Shown piece after piece: positions 53,069-62,575 of a stretch of DNA of 64,000 nucleotides. The DNA is taken from the NCBI RefSeq assembly GCF_011759365.1, contig NZ_JAARLZ010000016.1, forward strand, positions 1-64,000, in the 5' to 3' direction. The notes below the pieces were generated by a model. The model was given only the letters and a program-made list of their open reading frames with translations, was not told the DNA's origin and did no database searches. The stretch is from Luteibacter anthropi (GTDB lineage Bacteria > Pseudomonadota > Gammaproteobacteria > Xanthomonadales > Rhodanobacteraceae). The position numbers and the translations under genes were made by a program. How positions within the stretch are numbered: position 1 is the stretch's first letter; every line of letters begins with the position of its first letter.

Positions 53069-53180
53069 GGAGTTACATGTCCTTCTGACCGCGAATTAGC
53101 GGCGAACTCCGCTCCGGGGTCTGGAGCGGACCTCTTAGGATCACGCGGGGCGCCCACGGGGGTCAAGTCCGCCCAAAGAA

Positions 53181-53208
53181 AAAGCCAGCCCCTCGCGGGG
53201 CTGGCTTT
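53181..53208 (-). terminator. Terminator of the Oar-like receptor gene
   Basis: Arms AAAGCCAGCCCC (53181-53192) and GGGGCTGGCTTT (53197-53208) pair perfectly around TCGC. On the minus strand the T-run TTTTTC follows. It lies 23 nt after the receptor stop. Confidence 0.88.
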
Positions 53209-53231
53209 CGTCCTTTGCGACCGGAGCCGGC

Positions 53232-56200
53232 TTAGAACGTGTAACGCAGGGTCAGCTGAGCCGACCAACGCGAGACCGGGTTGACCTTGGTCGCACTGTT
53301 GTCCGAAGGCGAGTCGTAGATCGTCTTCTGGCCCGGCTGATAGTTACCGTTCGCGTCGGTGAGCAGGTTGTAGATGTACTTGCCGGACACCGGGTCCACA
53401 CCACCGAAGGCGGCGAAGTTACGGGTGTACGGGAAGCCGATGTACGACTGCTGGCCCCACTTCTTGTCGATCAGGTTCAGCACGTTGTAGATGTCCAGAC
53501 GGATTTCGCCCTTGTTGCCGGCGAAGATGCCCGGGACTTCCTGGCTGATGCTGAGGTCGATCTGGTTCACCCAGGCCGAACGGGTACCGTTGCGGCGGGC
53601 CACTTCACCCTTGTGCTTGCGCAGGTAGTCGTCGCTCTGGATGTACGAATAGAACTGGTCCTGCAGCTGCTGCGAGGCAGGCGCGGTGCCACCGGAGTTA
53701 CGCAGGATCACGTCGCCCGGGCCCTTCGGGATGTAGACGAGGTCGCGGGCGTAGCTGTCGCCGTTGGCATCGTTCGAGAACACCCAGCTGTACGGCACGC
53801 CGTCGTGGCCGTCGTAGAAGGCGCTGACCGTGGTGTTGTAGTCACCGAAGAACTTGTGCTGCCAGGTGAGCGAGGCGTTGAGGCGACGTCCGATGTTGGT
53901 GTTCGCGGTCGAGGCGACGTCCTCGTTCGGGTTGTACCAGGCGTTGTTCGAGTAATTCGAGCTGGCCTGGCTGGAAGTACCCGGATTGACCTCGGTCGAG
54001 TGACCGGCAGTCGCAGCGACGCTCCAGGCCCAGCCGTTCTGCAAGGCCTTGCTGAACGACAGAGTCACCGTGTCCGCACCGCCCTTCTTGGTGTTGGTCA
54101 GGTAGGTGACAGCCTGTGCGAAGCGATTGTCCGAACGCTGTCGATTGAAGTTATTGGTCGTGCCGTTGCTGACCTGGCCGTTCGGCAGAGCCGCGCAGTT
54201 GGTAGCGCCGGTCGGACCACCCAGCGGCGTCGCGCCACCAATGCACCCGTAGTAGGTAAAGCGACCGTCCGGCAGCTTGCCGGTCGGGTTACCGATGTTG
54301 AGGTTCTGGTAGAAGATGCCGTTGTTCACCTCGAGATGCTGCCACTCGATGCTACCGATGATGCCATCCCACGGCAGCTCGCGATCAAAGGCAATCGAGG
54401 ACTTCCACACGCTCGGCAGCTTGAAGTTCTTGTCGACGGTATCGACGGCCATCTGCGGGATGGTGCCGGCGCCGCTGATCTTCTGGGCAAGCGGATCCGG
54501 GCTGAACTGCGGGCAGGCCATCGTGGTCTTGCTGTTGCCCAGCGTGCACTGGCCGTTCGGCTGGCGGTTGTACGTATACGTGGCGATGTTGATACCGTTG
54601 TTCTGGTACGGGTTCGCCAGCCAGACGGTCGGCGGATCCGACTGGAACAGGCCAACGCCGCCACGCAGCTGGGTCTTGTACTCGCTGTCGAAGGTGTAAT
54701 TGAACGACAGGCGCGGCTCGATCAGCTTGCTACCATTGATGGTGTTGGCGTTGCTGAAGCCGAACTTCTGCTGGAAGGTCGGGTTGTAGATCGGCTGGTC
54801 GTCCGTCAGGTACTTGTTGACGCGAATGCCGTACTGGACCGAGAGGTTGTCGGAGGCCTGCCAGGTATCCTGCAGGAACCAGGTCTGGCGACGCAGCTCC
54901 ACCTTGGCGGCGATATCGGCGAGCGAGTAACCCGGCGCCGGCTGATACAGCACGTACTGGGTGTAGTCGCCTGCGGCGAGACGCGCCGCGCCATCGAAGG
55001 TGTAGGCACCGAATTCGGTACGACCGAACAGGTTGTAGACGCGGCTACGCTCCCACTCGACGCCACCCTTGATGGTGTGGTCGCCCAGGTACAACGTGCC
55101 GGCCCACATGGCGTTCAACGTCTTCACCGAAGCCACGTTGTAGTGACTGTACTGGTCTTCGCCGAGGTTGATCGTCGGCGAGGTACCCGGGTTGGTGCCG
55201 TTGTTGACGCGTACGGTGACCTGCGGCTGCTGCGTAGCAACCGAGCGGTTCAGGCCGTAATCACTGTAGCCAATCTTGGTTTCCGACGAGAAGATGTCAC
55301 TCCAGTCGTCGAACGACTGCAGGGTGTAATTCTTGATGTCGGAGTTGACCGTGTACCAGTAGCTCGAAAGGCCGATGCTGTTGACGCTATTGCCCTGCGG
55401 ATTAGGCTTGACTTCCTTGGTACGCGAGTACGCAAGGTTCATGCGGTGACCGTCGGTAATATTCCAGTCGATCTTCGCGATGTAACGCTTGTCGGTCAGC
55501 GTGCCGGCGTTGGCGCCGAGCGTACCGGGGTTCAAGCCGATGTTGCGCGCGCCGTTGATCGTATTGGTCAGATCGGTCTGCGAAATCTTGTTCGAGGTCG
55601 AATTGACAAGCGACGGATCGAGGCCATTGACGGCACCCGAGCTCAGGCCGGTCACTTCTTCCTTTTCGAAGCCGGCGAAGAAGAACAGCTTGTCCTTGAT
55701 GATCGGGCCACCGATGGTGACACCGCTCTTCCAGTTGCGGTCGAACTCGGTGTAGCCGCGGTTCTGGTTGAGCCAGCCCGCGTCGCCGACCATGCTGCTG
55801 GCGTTCTTGAAGCCGTAGTAGACCGAACCGTGGAAATCGTTGGTACCGGACTTCGTCACCGCGTTGATTTCAGCACCGATCGTGTCGGAGTTGACGTCGT
55901 AGTTGGCGGTGGAGATGTTGAACGAGTCGATGGTGTCCATCGACACCGGCGAGCCGACGGTCGGCATGCCGGTGGAGTTCAGGCCGAACGGGTCGCCCAC
56001 GCCAAGGCCATCGACCTTGATGCTGTTCATGCGGGTGTTCTGGCCGTTCGCCGAGATGGCGCCCGTGCCGTGATCGACCGTGACGCGCGGATCGAGACGC
56101 GCGATGTCGGCGATGTTGCCGCTGGGAGCCGGGGTGTTTTTCAGCTGTTCCTGCGAGATCGAGGTGGACAGACCCTTGTTTTCCGACGAGAACTGGCCCG

Positions 56201-56597
56201 ACACGGCGGACACGGTCACGGCGGAGAGCGCCGTCGCGTCGGCGCTGCTGGCGGCGCCGGCACCCACGGTGAGGTTCACGGCCGTGTCGTTACCGACGGC
56301 CAGGAAGATGTTGTCCTGACGGGCGGACGGCGCGCCGTCCTTCTTCACCGTCACGTCGAACGGACCGCCCGTGCGCAGGCCCAGGGCGTTGTAGCGACCG
56401 GCAGCGTCCGTGGTGACCGTCTTGGTGGTACCCGACGGCTCGTGCACGATGACGACGGTGGCGTTGGCCACCGGCTGGCCGGCGGCATCGAGGATGCGGC
56501 CGCTGATCGTGGCGGAGGTTTCCTGCGCGAATGCAGGTGCCGCAAACAGCGATGCGATCGCCAGCGGCAAGAGTTTGGCGCGGATTCGGCTATTCAT
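53232..56597 (-). CDS. Oar-like TonB-dependent receptor with carboxypeptidase-regulatory domain
   Basis: This 1121-aa outer-membrane protein has a signal peptide ending AFAQE (residue 25). A carboxypeptidase regulatory-like beta-sandwich follows (about 28-110, ATISGRILDAAGQPVANATVVIVHEPSGTTKTVTTDAAGRY). The TonB plug (about 130-260) contains ISQEQLKNTPAPSGNIADIARLDPRV and GQNTRMNSIKVDGLGVGDPFGL. A very large barrel ends in QLTLRYTF. These Oar-type receptors are numerous in xanthomonads and have been linked to protein export or adhesion in other bacteria; the substrate is unknown. It is monocistronic, with a terminator downstream and a long leader with a CRP/Clp-like site. Confidence 0.92.
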   Translation of the reverse strand: MNSRIRAKLLPLAIASLFAAPAFAQETSATISGRILDAAGQPVANATVVIVHEPSGTTKTVTTDAAGRYNALGLRTGGPFDVTVKKDGAPSARQDNIFLAVGNDTAVNLTVGAGAASSADATALSAVTVSAVSGQFSSENKGLSTSISQEQLKNTPAPSGNIADIARLDPRVTVDHGTGAISANGQNTRMNSIKVDGLGVGDPFGLNSTGMPTVGSPVSMDTIDSFNISTANYDVNSDTIGAEINAVTKSGTNDFHGSVYYGFKNASSMVGDAGWLNQNRGYTEFDRNWKSGVTIGGPIIKDKLFFFAGFEKEEVTGLSSGAVNGLDPSLVNSTSNKISQTDLTNTINGARNIGLNPGTLGANAGTLTDKRYIAKIDWNITDGHRMNLAYSRTKEVKPNPQGNSVNSIGLSSYWYTVNSDIKNYTLQSFDDWSDIFSSETKIGYSDYGLNRSVATQQPQVTVRVNNGTNPGTSPTINLGEDQYSHYNVASVKTLNAMWAGTLYLGDHTIKGGVEWERSRVYNLFGRTEFGAYTFDGAARLAAGDYTQYVLYQPAPGYSLADIAAKVELRRQTWFLQDTWQASDNLSVQYGIRVNKYLTDDQPIYNPTFQQKFGFSNANTINGSKLIEPRLSFNYTFDSEYKTQLRGGVGLFQSDPPTVWLANPYQNNGINIATYTYNRQPNGQCTLGNSKTTMACPQFSPDPLAQKISGAGTIPQMAVDTVDKNFKLPSVWKSSIAFDRELPWDGIIGSIEWQHLEVNNGIFYQNLNIGNPTGKLPDGRFTYYGCIGGATPLGGPTGATNCAALPNGQVSNGTTNNFNRQRSDNRFAQAVTYLTNTKKGGADTVTLSFSKALQNGWAWSVAATAGHSTEVNPGTSSQASSNYSNNAWYNPNEDVASTANTNIGRRLNASLTWQHKFFGDYNTTVSAFYDGHDGVPYSWVFSNDANGDSYARDLVYIPKGPGDVILRNSGGTAPASQQLQDQFYSYIQSDDYLRKHKGEVARRNGTRSAWVNQIDLSISQEVPGIFAGNKGEIRLDIYNVLNLIDKKWGQQSYIGFPYTRNFAAFGGVDPVSGKYIYNLLTDANGNYQPGQKTIYDSPSDNSATKVNPVSRWSAQLTLRYTF

Positions 56598-56865
56598 TTA
56601 ATGGTCGACCCTGTGGCTTGCAACGAAAAAATGGCCAGACGAAGGGACGCCCGGCAACGTGCCGGGTTGTGCGATTCGTCCTGGTTTGTCCCCAAAGTGC
56701 TACGTAGGCTCTACGTGACCGGCGTCACATCCTGCGAACCGGTGGTGACAGTTGTTAAGCCCACTTTAACGGCATTGTATGACAGATTTGTAACTCTTTC
56801 ACGTAACTTTGATAAATACCACTTTTTCTTAGAGGCAGACCCTTCCCGCCTACCTCATTGAAAAA
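56598..56865 (-). promoter_or_regulatory. Promoter and CRP/Clp-like site of the Oar-like receptor
   Basis: On the minus strand a promoter candidate is GTGAAA (56802-56797), 17 bp, TACAAT (56779-56774). The predicted start is near 56767, giving a leader of about 170 nt. The palindrome TGTGACGCCGGTCACG (56714-56729) matches TGTGA-N6-TCACA at all but the last base and lies about 40-50 bp downstream of the start, a repressing position. The element is AT-rich compared with neighbours. Confidence 0.45.
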
Positions 56866-58575
56866 TCAGGCATTCTTTGTCAGGTAGCGTGAACGCTTCG
56901 CAGGTTTCAGTGAGGCCAGGTCGAGCATTACGAGGCCGTCGACGCATCCCGAGAAGTCGGGATCCTCACCGAACGCAAGGAACTGCACGCCCGCAGGCTC
57001 CACCAGATCGACATACTGGCGATAAAGTACGGGCAAGGTGACACCAAGAGCGTCCAGGCGATGCTTGAGCCGGCCCAGACCTGCCGCCGGATCAAGGCCT
57101 TCCAGCTCGGCACGCACCGAATCGATGGTGGCTTCAGGAATCACGAACGGCTGGCGGGCCGCCGCAAGACCCTGCACGCCGAAGAAATGCTGGTGCGCGG
57201 CTGCGATCCATTCCCGCGCCTCACGCGGCATGCTTACGGACATGCTTACCGGGCCGAACAGGTAGCGCAGGTCGCCGTGGCGCTGCAGATACAGGCCGAT
57301 GCCCTGCCAGAGCTGGTCGAGGGCGCGCGAGCGCCAGTAGGCGGGCGCAATGAAGCTGCGGCCCAGCTCAAGTCCTTGCGCCAGGCGTGATTCGAGCGCC
57401 GGCGAGTAGTCGAACAAACTTGAGGTGTAAAGCGAGTTCATGCCGCGCTCGCCGATGATGCGACCGCCGTGACCGAAGCGATACGCGCCCACGATGCGCA
57501 GGGCTTTGGCGTCCCACAGCACCAGGTGCTCGTAGTAGGGATCGTAGGCGTCGAGATCGCGGCGCTTGCCGGTGCCCTCGCCCACGCGGCGGAAGGTCAG
57601 TTCACGCAGGCGGCCGATCTCGCGCAGGGCGGCGCTGTCCGACGAACCCTGCATGAGGATGATCTTCTTGCCATCGGGCAGCTCGGCGAGCAGCTCGGCC
57701 TTGTCCAGCTCGGCGGCCACGCGCTCCACCGGCTCGGGATGCGCCAGCGGTGTCTGTCCACCGAAGATCAGGCCACGCTGCGCGCCCACACGGTAGATGT
57801 GGCGACGCATGAGCTTCGCCGCCTGCTCCGTGGACCCGCCACTGACCTGCTTGAGTTCGTCGGCATCCACCAGCTTGCCGATGCGGAAGCTCACGCGCTG
57901 CTTGCCCGAGGTCGCCTCGCGCGGAAGCATCGCGGTGCTGAGCGGCTTGGCCAGCATGGACAGGCCATAGAAGGCCACGGAATTACGGGCGTTGATGTGC
58001 ACGGGCAATACGGGCACGCCTGTGCGCATGGCGATGCGGGCGAAGCCGTCCGACCACTTGCCGTCGCGGACGCCGCCGGGGCTCATGCGGGACACTTCAC
58101 CGGCCGGGAAGAGGATCAGCACCTCGCCCGCCTCGATGGAGCGGAAGATGGCGCGCATGCGCGAGCCGGCGCCCTTGCCGAAGACATCCACCGGCAGCAG
58201 CAGGTTGCCCAGCTGGGGCACGGCGTTGAGCACGTCGTTACCGAGGATGCGGACGTCGCGGCGCACCGACCCGAGCAACTGGATCAGGGCGATGGCATCG
58301 ACCATGCCCAGCGGGTGGTTGGCAACGACGAGCAGCGGCCCATCGACGGGGATGTTTTCGCGCTCGCGCTCGGTGACGCTGCAGCTCACGCGCAGGTAGT
58401 CGAGCGTTTTCTCGCAGAATTCGAAACCCTTTGCCGTACCCGCGACTTCGAGGGTGCGGTTGAAGCGATCCTCGTGGGCCAGCGTTTCCAGCATGCCCAC
58501 CAGGGGCTTGCGCAGGCGCGGATGCTGGGCCAGCCAGGGCATGCGCTCAAGCAGGGTCTGATCGATGCTCAGCAT
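56866..58575 (-). CDS. Bifunctional acyltransferase, OlsF-like (PlsC domain + OlsB-type GNAT)
   Basis: This 569-aa protein has two halves. The N-terminal half (about 20-270) is a PlsC/OlsA-type acyltransferase with the catalytic NHPLGMVD (about residue 86-93) and FPAGEVSR. The C-terminal half (about 295-560) is a hemolysin/OlsB-type N-acyltransferase with LRELTFRRVGEGTGKRRDLDAYDPYYEHLVLWDAKALRIVGAYRFG, ELGRSFIAPAYWRSRALDQLWQGIG and FGPVSMS. This order matches OlsF, shown in Serratia to make ornithine lipid by both acylation steps. Ornithine lipids replace phospholipids under phosphate limitation. An alternative is another aminolipid, since the acceptor cannot be told by eye. Start ATG at 58575. 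Confidence 0.82.
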   Translation of the reverse strand: MLSIDQTLLERMPWLAQHPRLRKPLVGMLETLAHEDRFNRTLEVAGTAKGFEFCEKTLDYLRVSCSVTERERENIPVDGPLLVVANHPLGMVDAIALIQLLGSVRRDVRILGNDVLNAVPQLGNLLLPVDVFGKGAGSRMRAIFRSIEAGEVLILFPAGEVSRMSPGGVRDGKWSDGFARIAMRTGVPVLPVHINARNSVAFYGLSMLAKPLSTAMLPREATSGKQRVSFRIGKLVDADELKQVSGGSTEQAAKLMRRHIYRVGAQRGLIFGGQTPLAHPEPVERVAAELDKAELLAELPDGKKIILMQGSSDSAALREIGRLRELTFRRVGEGTGKRRDLDAYDPYYEHLVLWDAKALRIVGAYRFGHGGRIIGERGMNSLYTSSLFDYSPALESRLAQGLELGRSFIAPAYWRSRALDQLWQGIGLYLQRHGDLRYLFGPVSMSVSMPREAREWIAAAHQHFFGVQGLAAARQPFVIPEATIDSVRAELEGLDPAAGLGRLKHRLDALGVTLPVLYRQYVDLVEPAGVQFLAFGEDPDFSGCVDGLVMLDLASLKPAKRSRYLTKNA

Positions 58576-58792
58576 GATTTAGGCTCCCTTTGACGTCGAA
58601 CGGTCGTTGCCGAACGTGGCCGGTGCGGAGTCGTGTTTTCTCATAGTGCCTTCGAACGTCCTATGTGCCCCCACCTCGGGGGCCTCGACCCATGCCCGAG
58701 GACGGATACGCTCCGCCCCCGCCCATGCTCGCGGGCAATTATGACAGCTACCCTACCGTCACGTATGTTCCTACGGCAATGTGCCGCTGTAA

Positions 58793-59401
58793 TCAGACGG
58801 CGATGTGCAGGTAGGAGGAGATGCCGCCCAGGAACATCTGCACCGACAGGGCGATGAGGAGCATGCCCATCAGGCGCTCCAGCGCCGTCAGGACGCTCTC
58901 GCCGAGCCATTTGAACAGGAAGGTGGAGCTCAGCAGGATCACTGCGGTGGCGAACCAGGCCAGGAACAGGGCGATGCCCCATTCGGCCGTGCGACCGGGC
59001 TGGGAATTGGTGAGCAGCAGCAGGGCCGCCATCGCCGAGGGGCCGGCCACACCGGGAATGGCCATGGGCACGATGAACGGCTCGCCCTCCCCTGGCTTGC
59101 CGAACACGCCACCCTCCACGGGCGGAAAGACCATGCGGATGCCGATGAGGAACAGCACGATGCCGCCACCGATGCTCACCGACTCCTGGCGCAGCTGCAG
59201 CACCTTCAGGATGTACTGGCCGCCCAGCAGGAAGGCCACCAGCACGCCCAGGGCGATAAGCAGCTCGCGGATCAGCACCTTGCGGCGCCGCTGCGGGGGC
59301 ACGTCCTTCAGCAATGCCAGGAACAACGGGATGTTGCCCAGCGGGTCCATGATGAGGAACAGCAGGATGCCCGCCGACAACGTCGTCATCTGCGTTTCCA
59401 T
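58793..59401 (-). CDS. MarC-family integral membrane protein
   Basis: This 202-aa protein has six membrane helices and the MarC/YhgN signature: IMDPLGNIPLFLALLKDV near the start, GGGIVLFLIGIRMVF and the repeat-like MAIPGVAGPSAMAALLLL. It is an inner-membrane protein of unknown function; despite the name it is not established as a drug pump. Start is at METQMTTLSAG; a start five codons in is possible. Monocistronic. Confidence 0.92.
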   Translation of the reverse strand: METQMTTLSAGILLFLIMDPLGNIPLFLALLKDVPPQRRRKVLIRELLIALGVLVAFLLGGQYILKVLQLRQESVSIGGGIVLFLIGIRMVFPPVEGGVFGKPGEGEPFIVPMAIPGVAGPSAMAALLLLTNSQPGRTAEWGIALFLAWFATAVILLSSTFLFKWLGESVLTALERLMGMLLIALSVQMFLGGISSYLHIAV

Positions 59402-59447
59402 GGAACGACTCCTTACTCGCCCTGGCCATCAGCGGCCATGCGAACGA

Positions 59448-60221
59448 TCAGTGGGTGTGGCGAATATCGAGCACGGTGCCGCGCGCGTCGGCGCCGGCAC
59501 CTGAAAGCAGATAGACGATGGCCTCGGCCGATGCGGTGGGCAGCGGACGGTCGAGGGTGTTTTCACCGTAATAGGCAGCGCGACGAAGTGCCGTGCGCAT
59601 CGGGGCGGGAAGCAGGGCATGCACGCGCATGGCACCCTGGCGGTTTTCCGCGTGGAGCACGGCGGTCATGCGTTCGACCGCCGCCTTGGAGACGCCATAA
59701 CCGCCCCAGTGCGCACGCGAGAGCAGCTCCGGATCGTCGAGCACGAAGATCACGGCACTGTCGTCGGCGCGGGTCAGCAACGGCATGCAGGCCTGGGTGA
59801 GCGCGAACGGCGCGGACACGTTGACCTGCATCGCACGCAGCCAGTCGTCCGGCTTGTGCATGGCCATGGGAGTCAGCTCATTGAAGTGAGCCGCCGCATG
59901 CACGATGCCGTCGAGGCGACCGAATTCGTTCTCGATGCCTTCGGCCAGCGCGGCGTAATCGGCCGGCGTGGCGCTTTCGAGGTCCAGCGGATGGATCACC
60001 GGCTGCTGGCCGCCATCGGCCACCAGTTGGTCGTAGAGTTTTTCCAGCGCCCGCACCTTGCGGCCGGTGATGACCACCGTGGCGCCTGCCCGCATGACGG
60101 CCCGTGCCGTCTCACCACCCAGCCCACCGGTGGCACCGGTGACGATGATGACCCGGCCGGCCAGCGAGCCCGGCGTGAAGGACCAGCCTTCGGGAAGTCG
60201 TGCGGACGGCAGGGCGCTCAT
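59448..60221 (-). CDS. Short-chain dehydrogenase/reductase, YciK-like
   Basis: This 257-aa SDR has the Rossmann motif VTGATGGLGGETARAV (about 29-44) and a segment HAAAHFNELTPM (NAA-like motif with HAAA). The catalytic YGVSKAA has Tyr and Lys (about 174-178) after VIFVLDDPE, where the usual Ser is not obvious. The overall order resembles YciK. Substrate is unknown. The grxD stop overlaps its ATG by 4 nt, so it is second in a grxD-SDR unit. Loss of the standard catalytic Ser should be checked before assigning activity. Confidence 0.85.
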   Translation of the reverse strand: MSALPSARLPEGWSFTPGSLAGRVIIVTGATGGLGGETARAVMRAGATVVITGRKVRALEKLYDQLVADGGQQPVIHPLDLESATPADYAALAEGIENEFGRLDGIVHAAAHFNELTPMAMHKPDDWLRAMQVNVSAPFALTQACMPLLTRADDSAVIFVLDDPELLSRAHWGGYGVSKAAVERMTAVLHAENRQGAMRVHALLPAPMRTALRRAAYYGENTLDRPLPTASAEAIVYLLSGAGADARGTVLDIRHTH

Positions 60222-60541
60222 GTCTCGGCCCCGCTCACTTCAACGGCCATGCGCTTGAGTTCACCTGCCGCATGCAGGTCTTCCACGACGTCGCAACCGC
60301 CGATGAATTCTCCTAGGACGAACAGCTGCGGAAACGTAGGCCAGTTGGAGTAATGCGGCAGGCCCGCACGTATGCGCGAATCGGCCAGGACATTGATGAC
60401 GTGGAACGTGGCATCGGCCGCCGAGAGCGCCTTGGCGGCCCGGTCGGAGAACCCGCAGGTGGGATATTCGGGCGTGCCCTTCATGAAGAGCACGATCGGA
60501 TGAGTCGCCACGGTGGCCTTGATCTCGTCTACGACGTCCAT
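60218..60541 (-). CDS. grxD: Monothiol glutaredoxin, Grx4 type
   Basis: This 107-aa glutaredoxin has the CGFS active site at Cys29-Ser32 (PEYPTCGFSDRAAK) and motifs NWPTFPQLFVLGEFIGGCDVV (glutathione-binding TFPQ and GGCD). Grx4-type proteins bind a labile Fe-S cluster with glutathione and deliver it in iron-sulfur metabolism. Start at 60541 gives the family length (about 107-115 aa); the longer frame runs into the sodB promoter region. Its stop overlaps the next gene by 4 nt. It is divergent from sodB, so iron and oxidative-stress functions are paired. Confidence 0.96.
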   Translation of the reverse strand: MDVVDEIKATVATHPIVLFMKGTPEYPTCGFSDRAAKALSAADATFHVINVLADSRIRAGLPHYSNWPTFPQLFVLGEFIGGCDVVEDLHAAGELKRMAVEVSGAET

Positions 60542-60651
60542 AGCTCGGGTTTCATCATTAGAATGCTGACAGTTGCGTAGTGTAGCAGTGTGGCGCCCGC
60601 GCCCCCTGCTCCCCTTTTCCCATCCCCCAGCCACCGCTAAGGAGTCCGCCC
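60542..60651. promoter_or_regulatory. grxD-sodB divergent intergenic region
   Basis: The 110-bp gap must hold both promoters. The sodB ribosome site is AAGGAG at 60639-60644. A short AT-rich stretch (60553-60565) lies near the grxD side. No Fur or OxyR site is convincing by eye. Confidence 0.4.
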
Positions 60652-61233
60652 ATGGCGTTCGAACTTCCCCCGCTCCCCTATGAGAAGAATGCACTTGAGC
60701 CGCACATCTCGGCCGAGACGCTCGAGTTCCACTACGGCAAGCACCACCAGGCGTACGTGACGAACCTCAACAACCTCGTCAAGGGCACCGAATTCGAGGG
60801 CAAGAGCCTGGAAGACATCGTCAAGTCCTCCTCGGGCGGCATCTTCAACAATGCAGCCCAGATCTGGAACCACACCTTCTACTGGCACTCGATGCGCCCG
60901 ACCGCGCAGGCCTCGGAGCCGAAGGGCGCCCTGAAGGATGCCATCGACAAGGCCTTCGGCTCGGTCGACAAGTTCAAGGAAGAGTTCAACAAGCAGGCCG
61001 CCGGCAACTTCGGTTCGGGCTGGACCTGGCTGGTGCAGCGTCCGGATGGCTCGCTGGCCATCGTGAACACCTCCAACGCCGCCACGCCGATCACCGGCAG
61101 CGACAAGCCGCTGTTCACCGCCGACGTGTGGGAACACGCTTACTACATCGACTACCGCAACGCCCGCCCGAAGTACCTCGAGAACTTCTGGCACCTGGTC
61201 AACTGGGACTTCGCGGCCAAGAACCTGGCCTGA
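60652..61233 (+). CDS. sodB: Iron superoxide dismutase
   Basis: This 193-aa cytosolic dismutase has metal ligands His27 (LEFHYGKHH), His74-type in [10 protein letters not shown], and Asp/His in [13 protein letters not shown] (about 157-161). The active-site Gln in FNNAAQIWN (about residue 70) supports the Fe form rather than Mn. Length equals E. coli SodB (193 aa). AAGGAG lies before the ATG and an intrinsic terminator follows. It is divergent from grxD. Confidence 0.97.
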   Translation: MAFELPPLPYEKNALEPHISAETLEFHYGKHHQAYVTNLNNLVKGTEFEGKSLEDIVKSSSGGIFNNAAQIWNHTFYWHSMRPTAQASEPKGALKDAIDKAFGSVDKFKEEFNKQAAGNFGSGWTWLVQRPDGSLAIVNTSNAATPITGSDKPLFTADVWEHAYYIDYRNARPKYLENFWHLVNWDFAAKNLA

Positions 61234-61255
61234 TCCTTCCCAGGGTCCGATAAAC

Positions 61256-61290
61256 GAAGAGGCCGGGTCGCAAGACCTGGCCTCTTCTGT
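61256..61290 (+). terminator. Rho-independent terminator of sodB
   Basis: Stem GAAGAGGCCGGGTC/GACCTGGCCTCTTC (one G-T pair) with a GCAA loop is followed by TGTTT. It lies about 22 nt after the sodB stop. Confidence 0.8.
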
Positions 61291-61310
61291 TTGGCGCCGC
61301 CTTCTTTTTT

Positions 61311-61395
61311 GTAGGAGCGCGCCTTCCGCGCGACCGGTTTTGGCGATGAGTTGATGAATATCGCCAAACCGGTCGCGCGCAAGGCGCGCTCCTAC
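61311..61395. repeat. Extended REP doublet (REPIN-like)
   Basis: Inverted REP units at 61311-61336 and 61371-61395 are extended by complementary inner flanks (TTTTGGCGAT and ATCGCCAAA), giving arms of about 36 bp with a one-base slip. It lies between sodB and purK. Confidence 0.9.
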
Positions 61396-61420
61396 AAGGA
61401 TGGTCAGCCCGGGAAAGGGT

Positions 61421-62575
61421 TCAGGCCAGGGTTTCGATGGCCGGGGCTACCTGCGCCTCACGGCCCAGGCCCTGCCCTGCCTCGGCCAGACGCGTACGCA
61501 ATGTGCCGGCATCCGGCGCGCATATCGTGGCATGGCCCACCTTGCGGCCCGGACGGGCCTCCTTGCCGTAGTCGTGCCAGTGGCCATCCACCACCGAAAG
61601 CACCGGCGCCGGATCGGGCATGTCGCCGATCCAGTTGAGCATGGCGCTGCAACCGCGCACGCCCGTGTCGCCCAGCGGCATGCCCAGCACGGCACGCACG
61701 TGGTTCTCGAACTGGCTGGTGTGGGCGCCTTCGATGGTCCAGTGCCCCGAATTGTGGACCCGGGGGGCCATCTCGTTGCCCAGCAGCTCGCCGTCGCGGA
61801 CGAAGAGCTCCAGGGCGAAGACGCCAACGTAGTCCATCTTTTCCGCAATGGTGCGGGCATGGGCATTGGCCGCACGTTCCAGCTCGTCCGTGGAACCCGG
61901 CGCAGGCGCCAGGCTGAGCGACAGCACGCCATCGACATGCCAATTGCGGGTGAGCGGCCAGCTGCGGAACGAGCCGTCGCGGCCACGCACCGCCACCACC
62001 GAGACCTCGCGATCGAACGGCACGAAGGCTTCCAGGATCAGGCCGACGCGAGCGGCGGCCTCACCCAGGGCGGCCCAGGCAGCGTCGATATCGGCGGGCT
62101 CCTTGAGGCGGAACTGGCCCTTGCCGTCGTAGCCCAGGCGGCGGGTCTTGAGCACGGCCGGCAGGCCGATGCGCTCCACGGCGCGAATCAGGTCATCGCG
62201 GGTGTCCACCGGCTCGAACTCGGGCGTATTGAGGCCCGACTCGCGGAACAGGGTCTTCTCGGCCAGGCGGTCCTGGGCGATGGCCAGTGCGCGTGGATTG
62301 GGGAAGACATCGACCAGCGCGGCCAGCTTCTCTGCCGTGGCGGCGGGGACATTCTCGAAATCGAAGGTGACCACATCGACCCGGCGGGCAAACTCCGCCA
62401 GGGCGGCCTCGTCGTTCCAGTCGGCCACGACCAGCTCGGCCACCTGGCCGGCACAGGCATCATCGGCGCCATCGACCACGAGCGTGCGCACGCCGAGCGG
62501 CGCGGCCGCGATGGCCAGCATGCGGGCCAGCTGGCCGCCTCCGAGGACGCCAAGACAGGGCAGCTTGCGATTCAC
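61421..62575 (-). CDS. purK: N5-carboxyaminoimidazole ribonucleotide synthase
   Basis: This 384-aa ATP-grasp enzyme carboxylates AIR with bicarbonate and ATP in purine synthesis. The N-terminus [13 protein letters not shown] is the PurK signature. The ATP-grasp region shows [16 protein letters not shown] and [15 protein letters not shown], and the later [43 protein letters not shown] is the substrate/metal region. Length matches the family. Its ATG overlaps the purE stop by 4 nt. Confidence 0.97.
   Translation of the reverse strand: MNRKLPCLGVLGGGQLARMLAIAAAPLGVRTLVVDGADDACAGQVAELVVADWNDEAALAEFARRVDVVTFDFENVPAATAEKLAALVDVFPNPRALAIAQDRLAEKTLFRESGLNTPEFEPVDTRDDLIRAVERIGLPAVLKTRRLGYDGKGQFRLKEPADIDAAWAALGEAAARVGLILEAFVPFDREVSVVAVRGRDGSFRSWPLTRNWHVDGVLSLSLAPAPGSTDELERAANAHARTIAEKMDYVGVFALELFVRDGELLGNEMAPRVHNSGHWTIEGAHTSQFENHVRAVLGMPLGDTGVRGCSAMLNWIGDMPDPAPVLSVVDGHWHDYGKEARPGRKVGHATICAPDAGTLRTRLAEAGQGLGREAQVAPAIETLA

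Noticed and set aside
53613-56861. 1082-codon open frame opposite the Oar-like receptor
   Set aside because: Antisense to a receptor with clear domains; no motif, ribosome site or promoter supports it.
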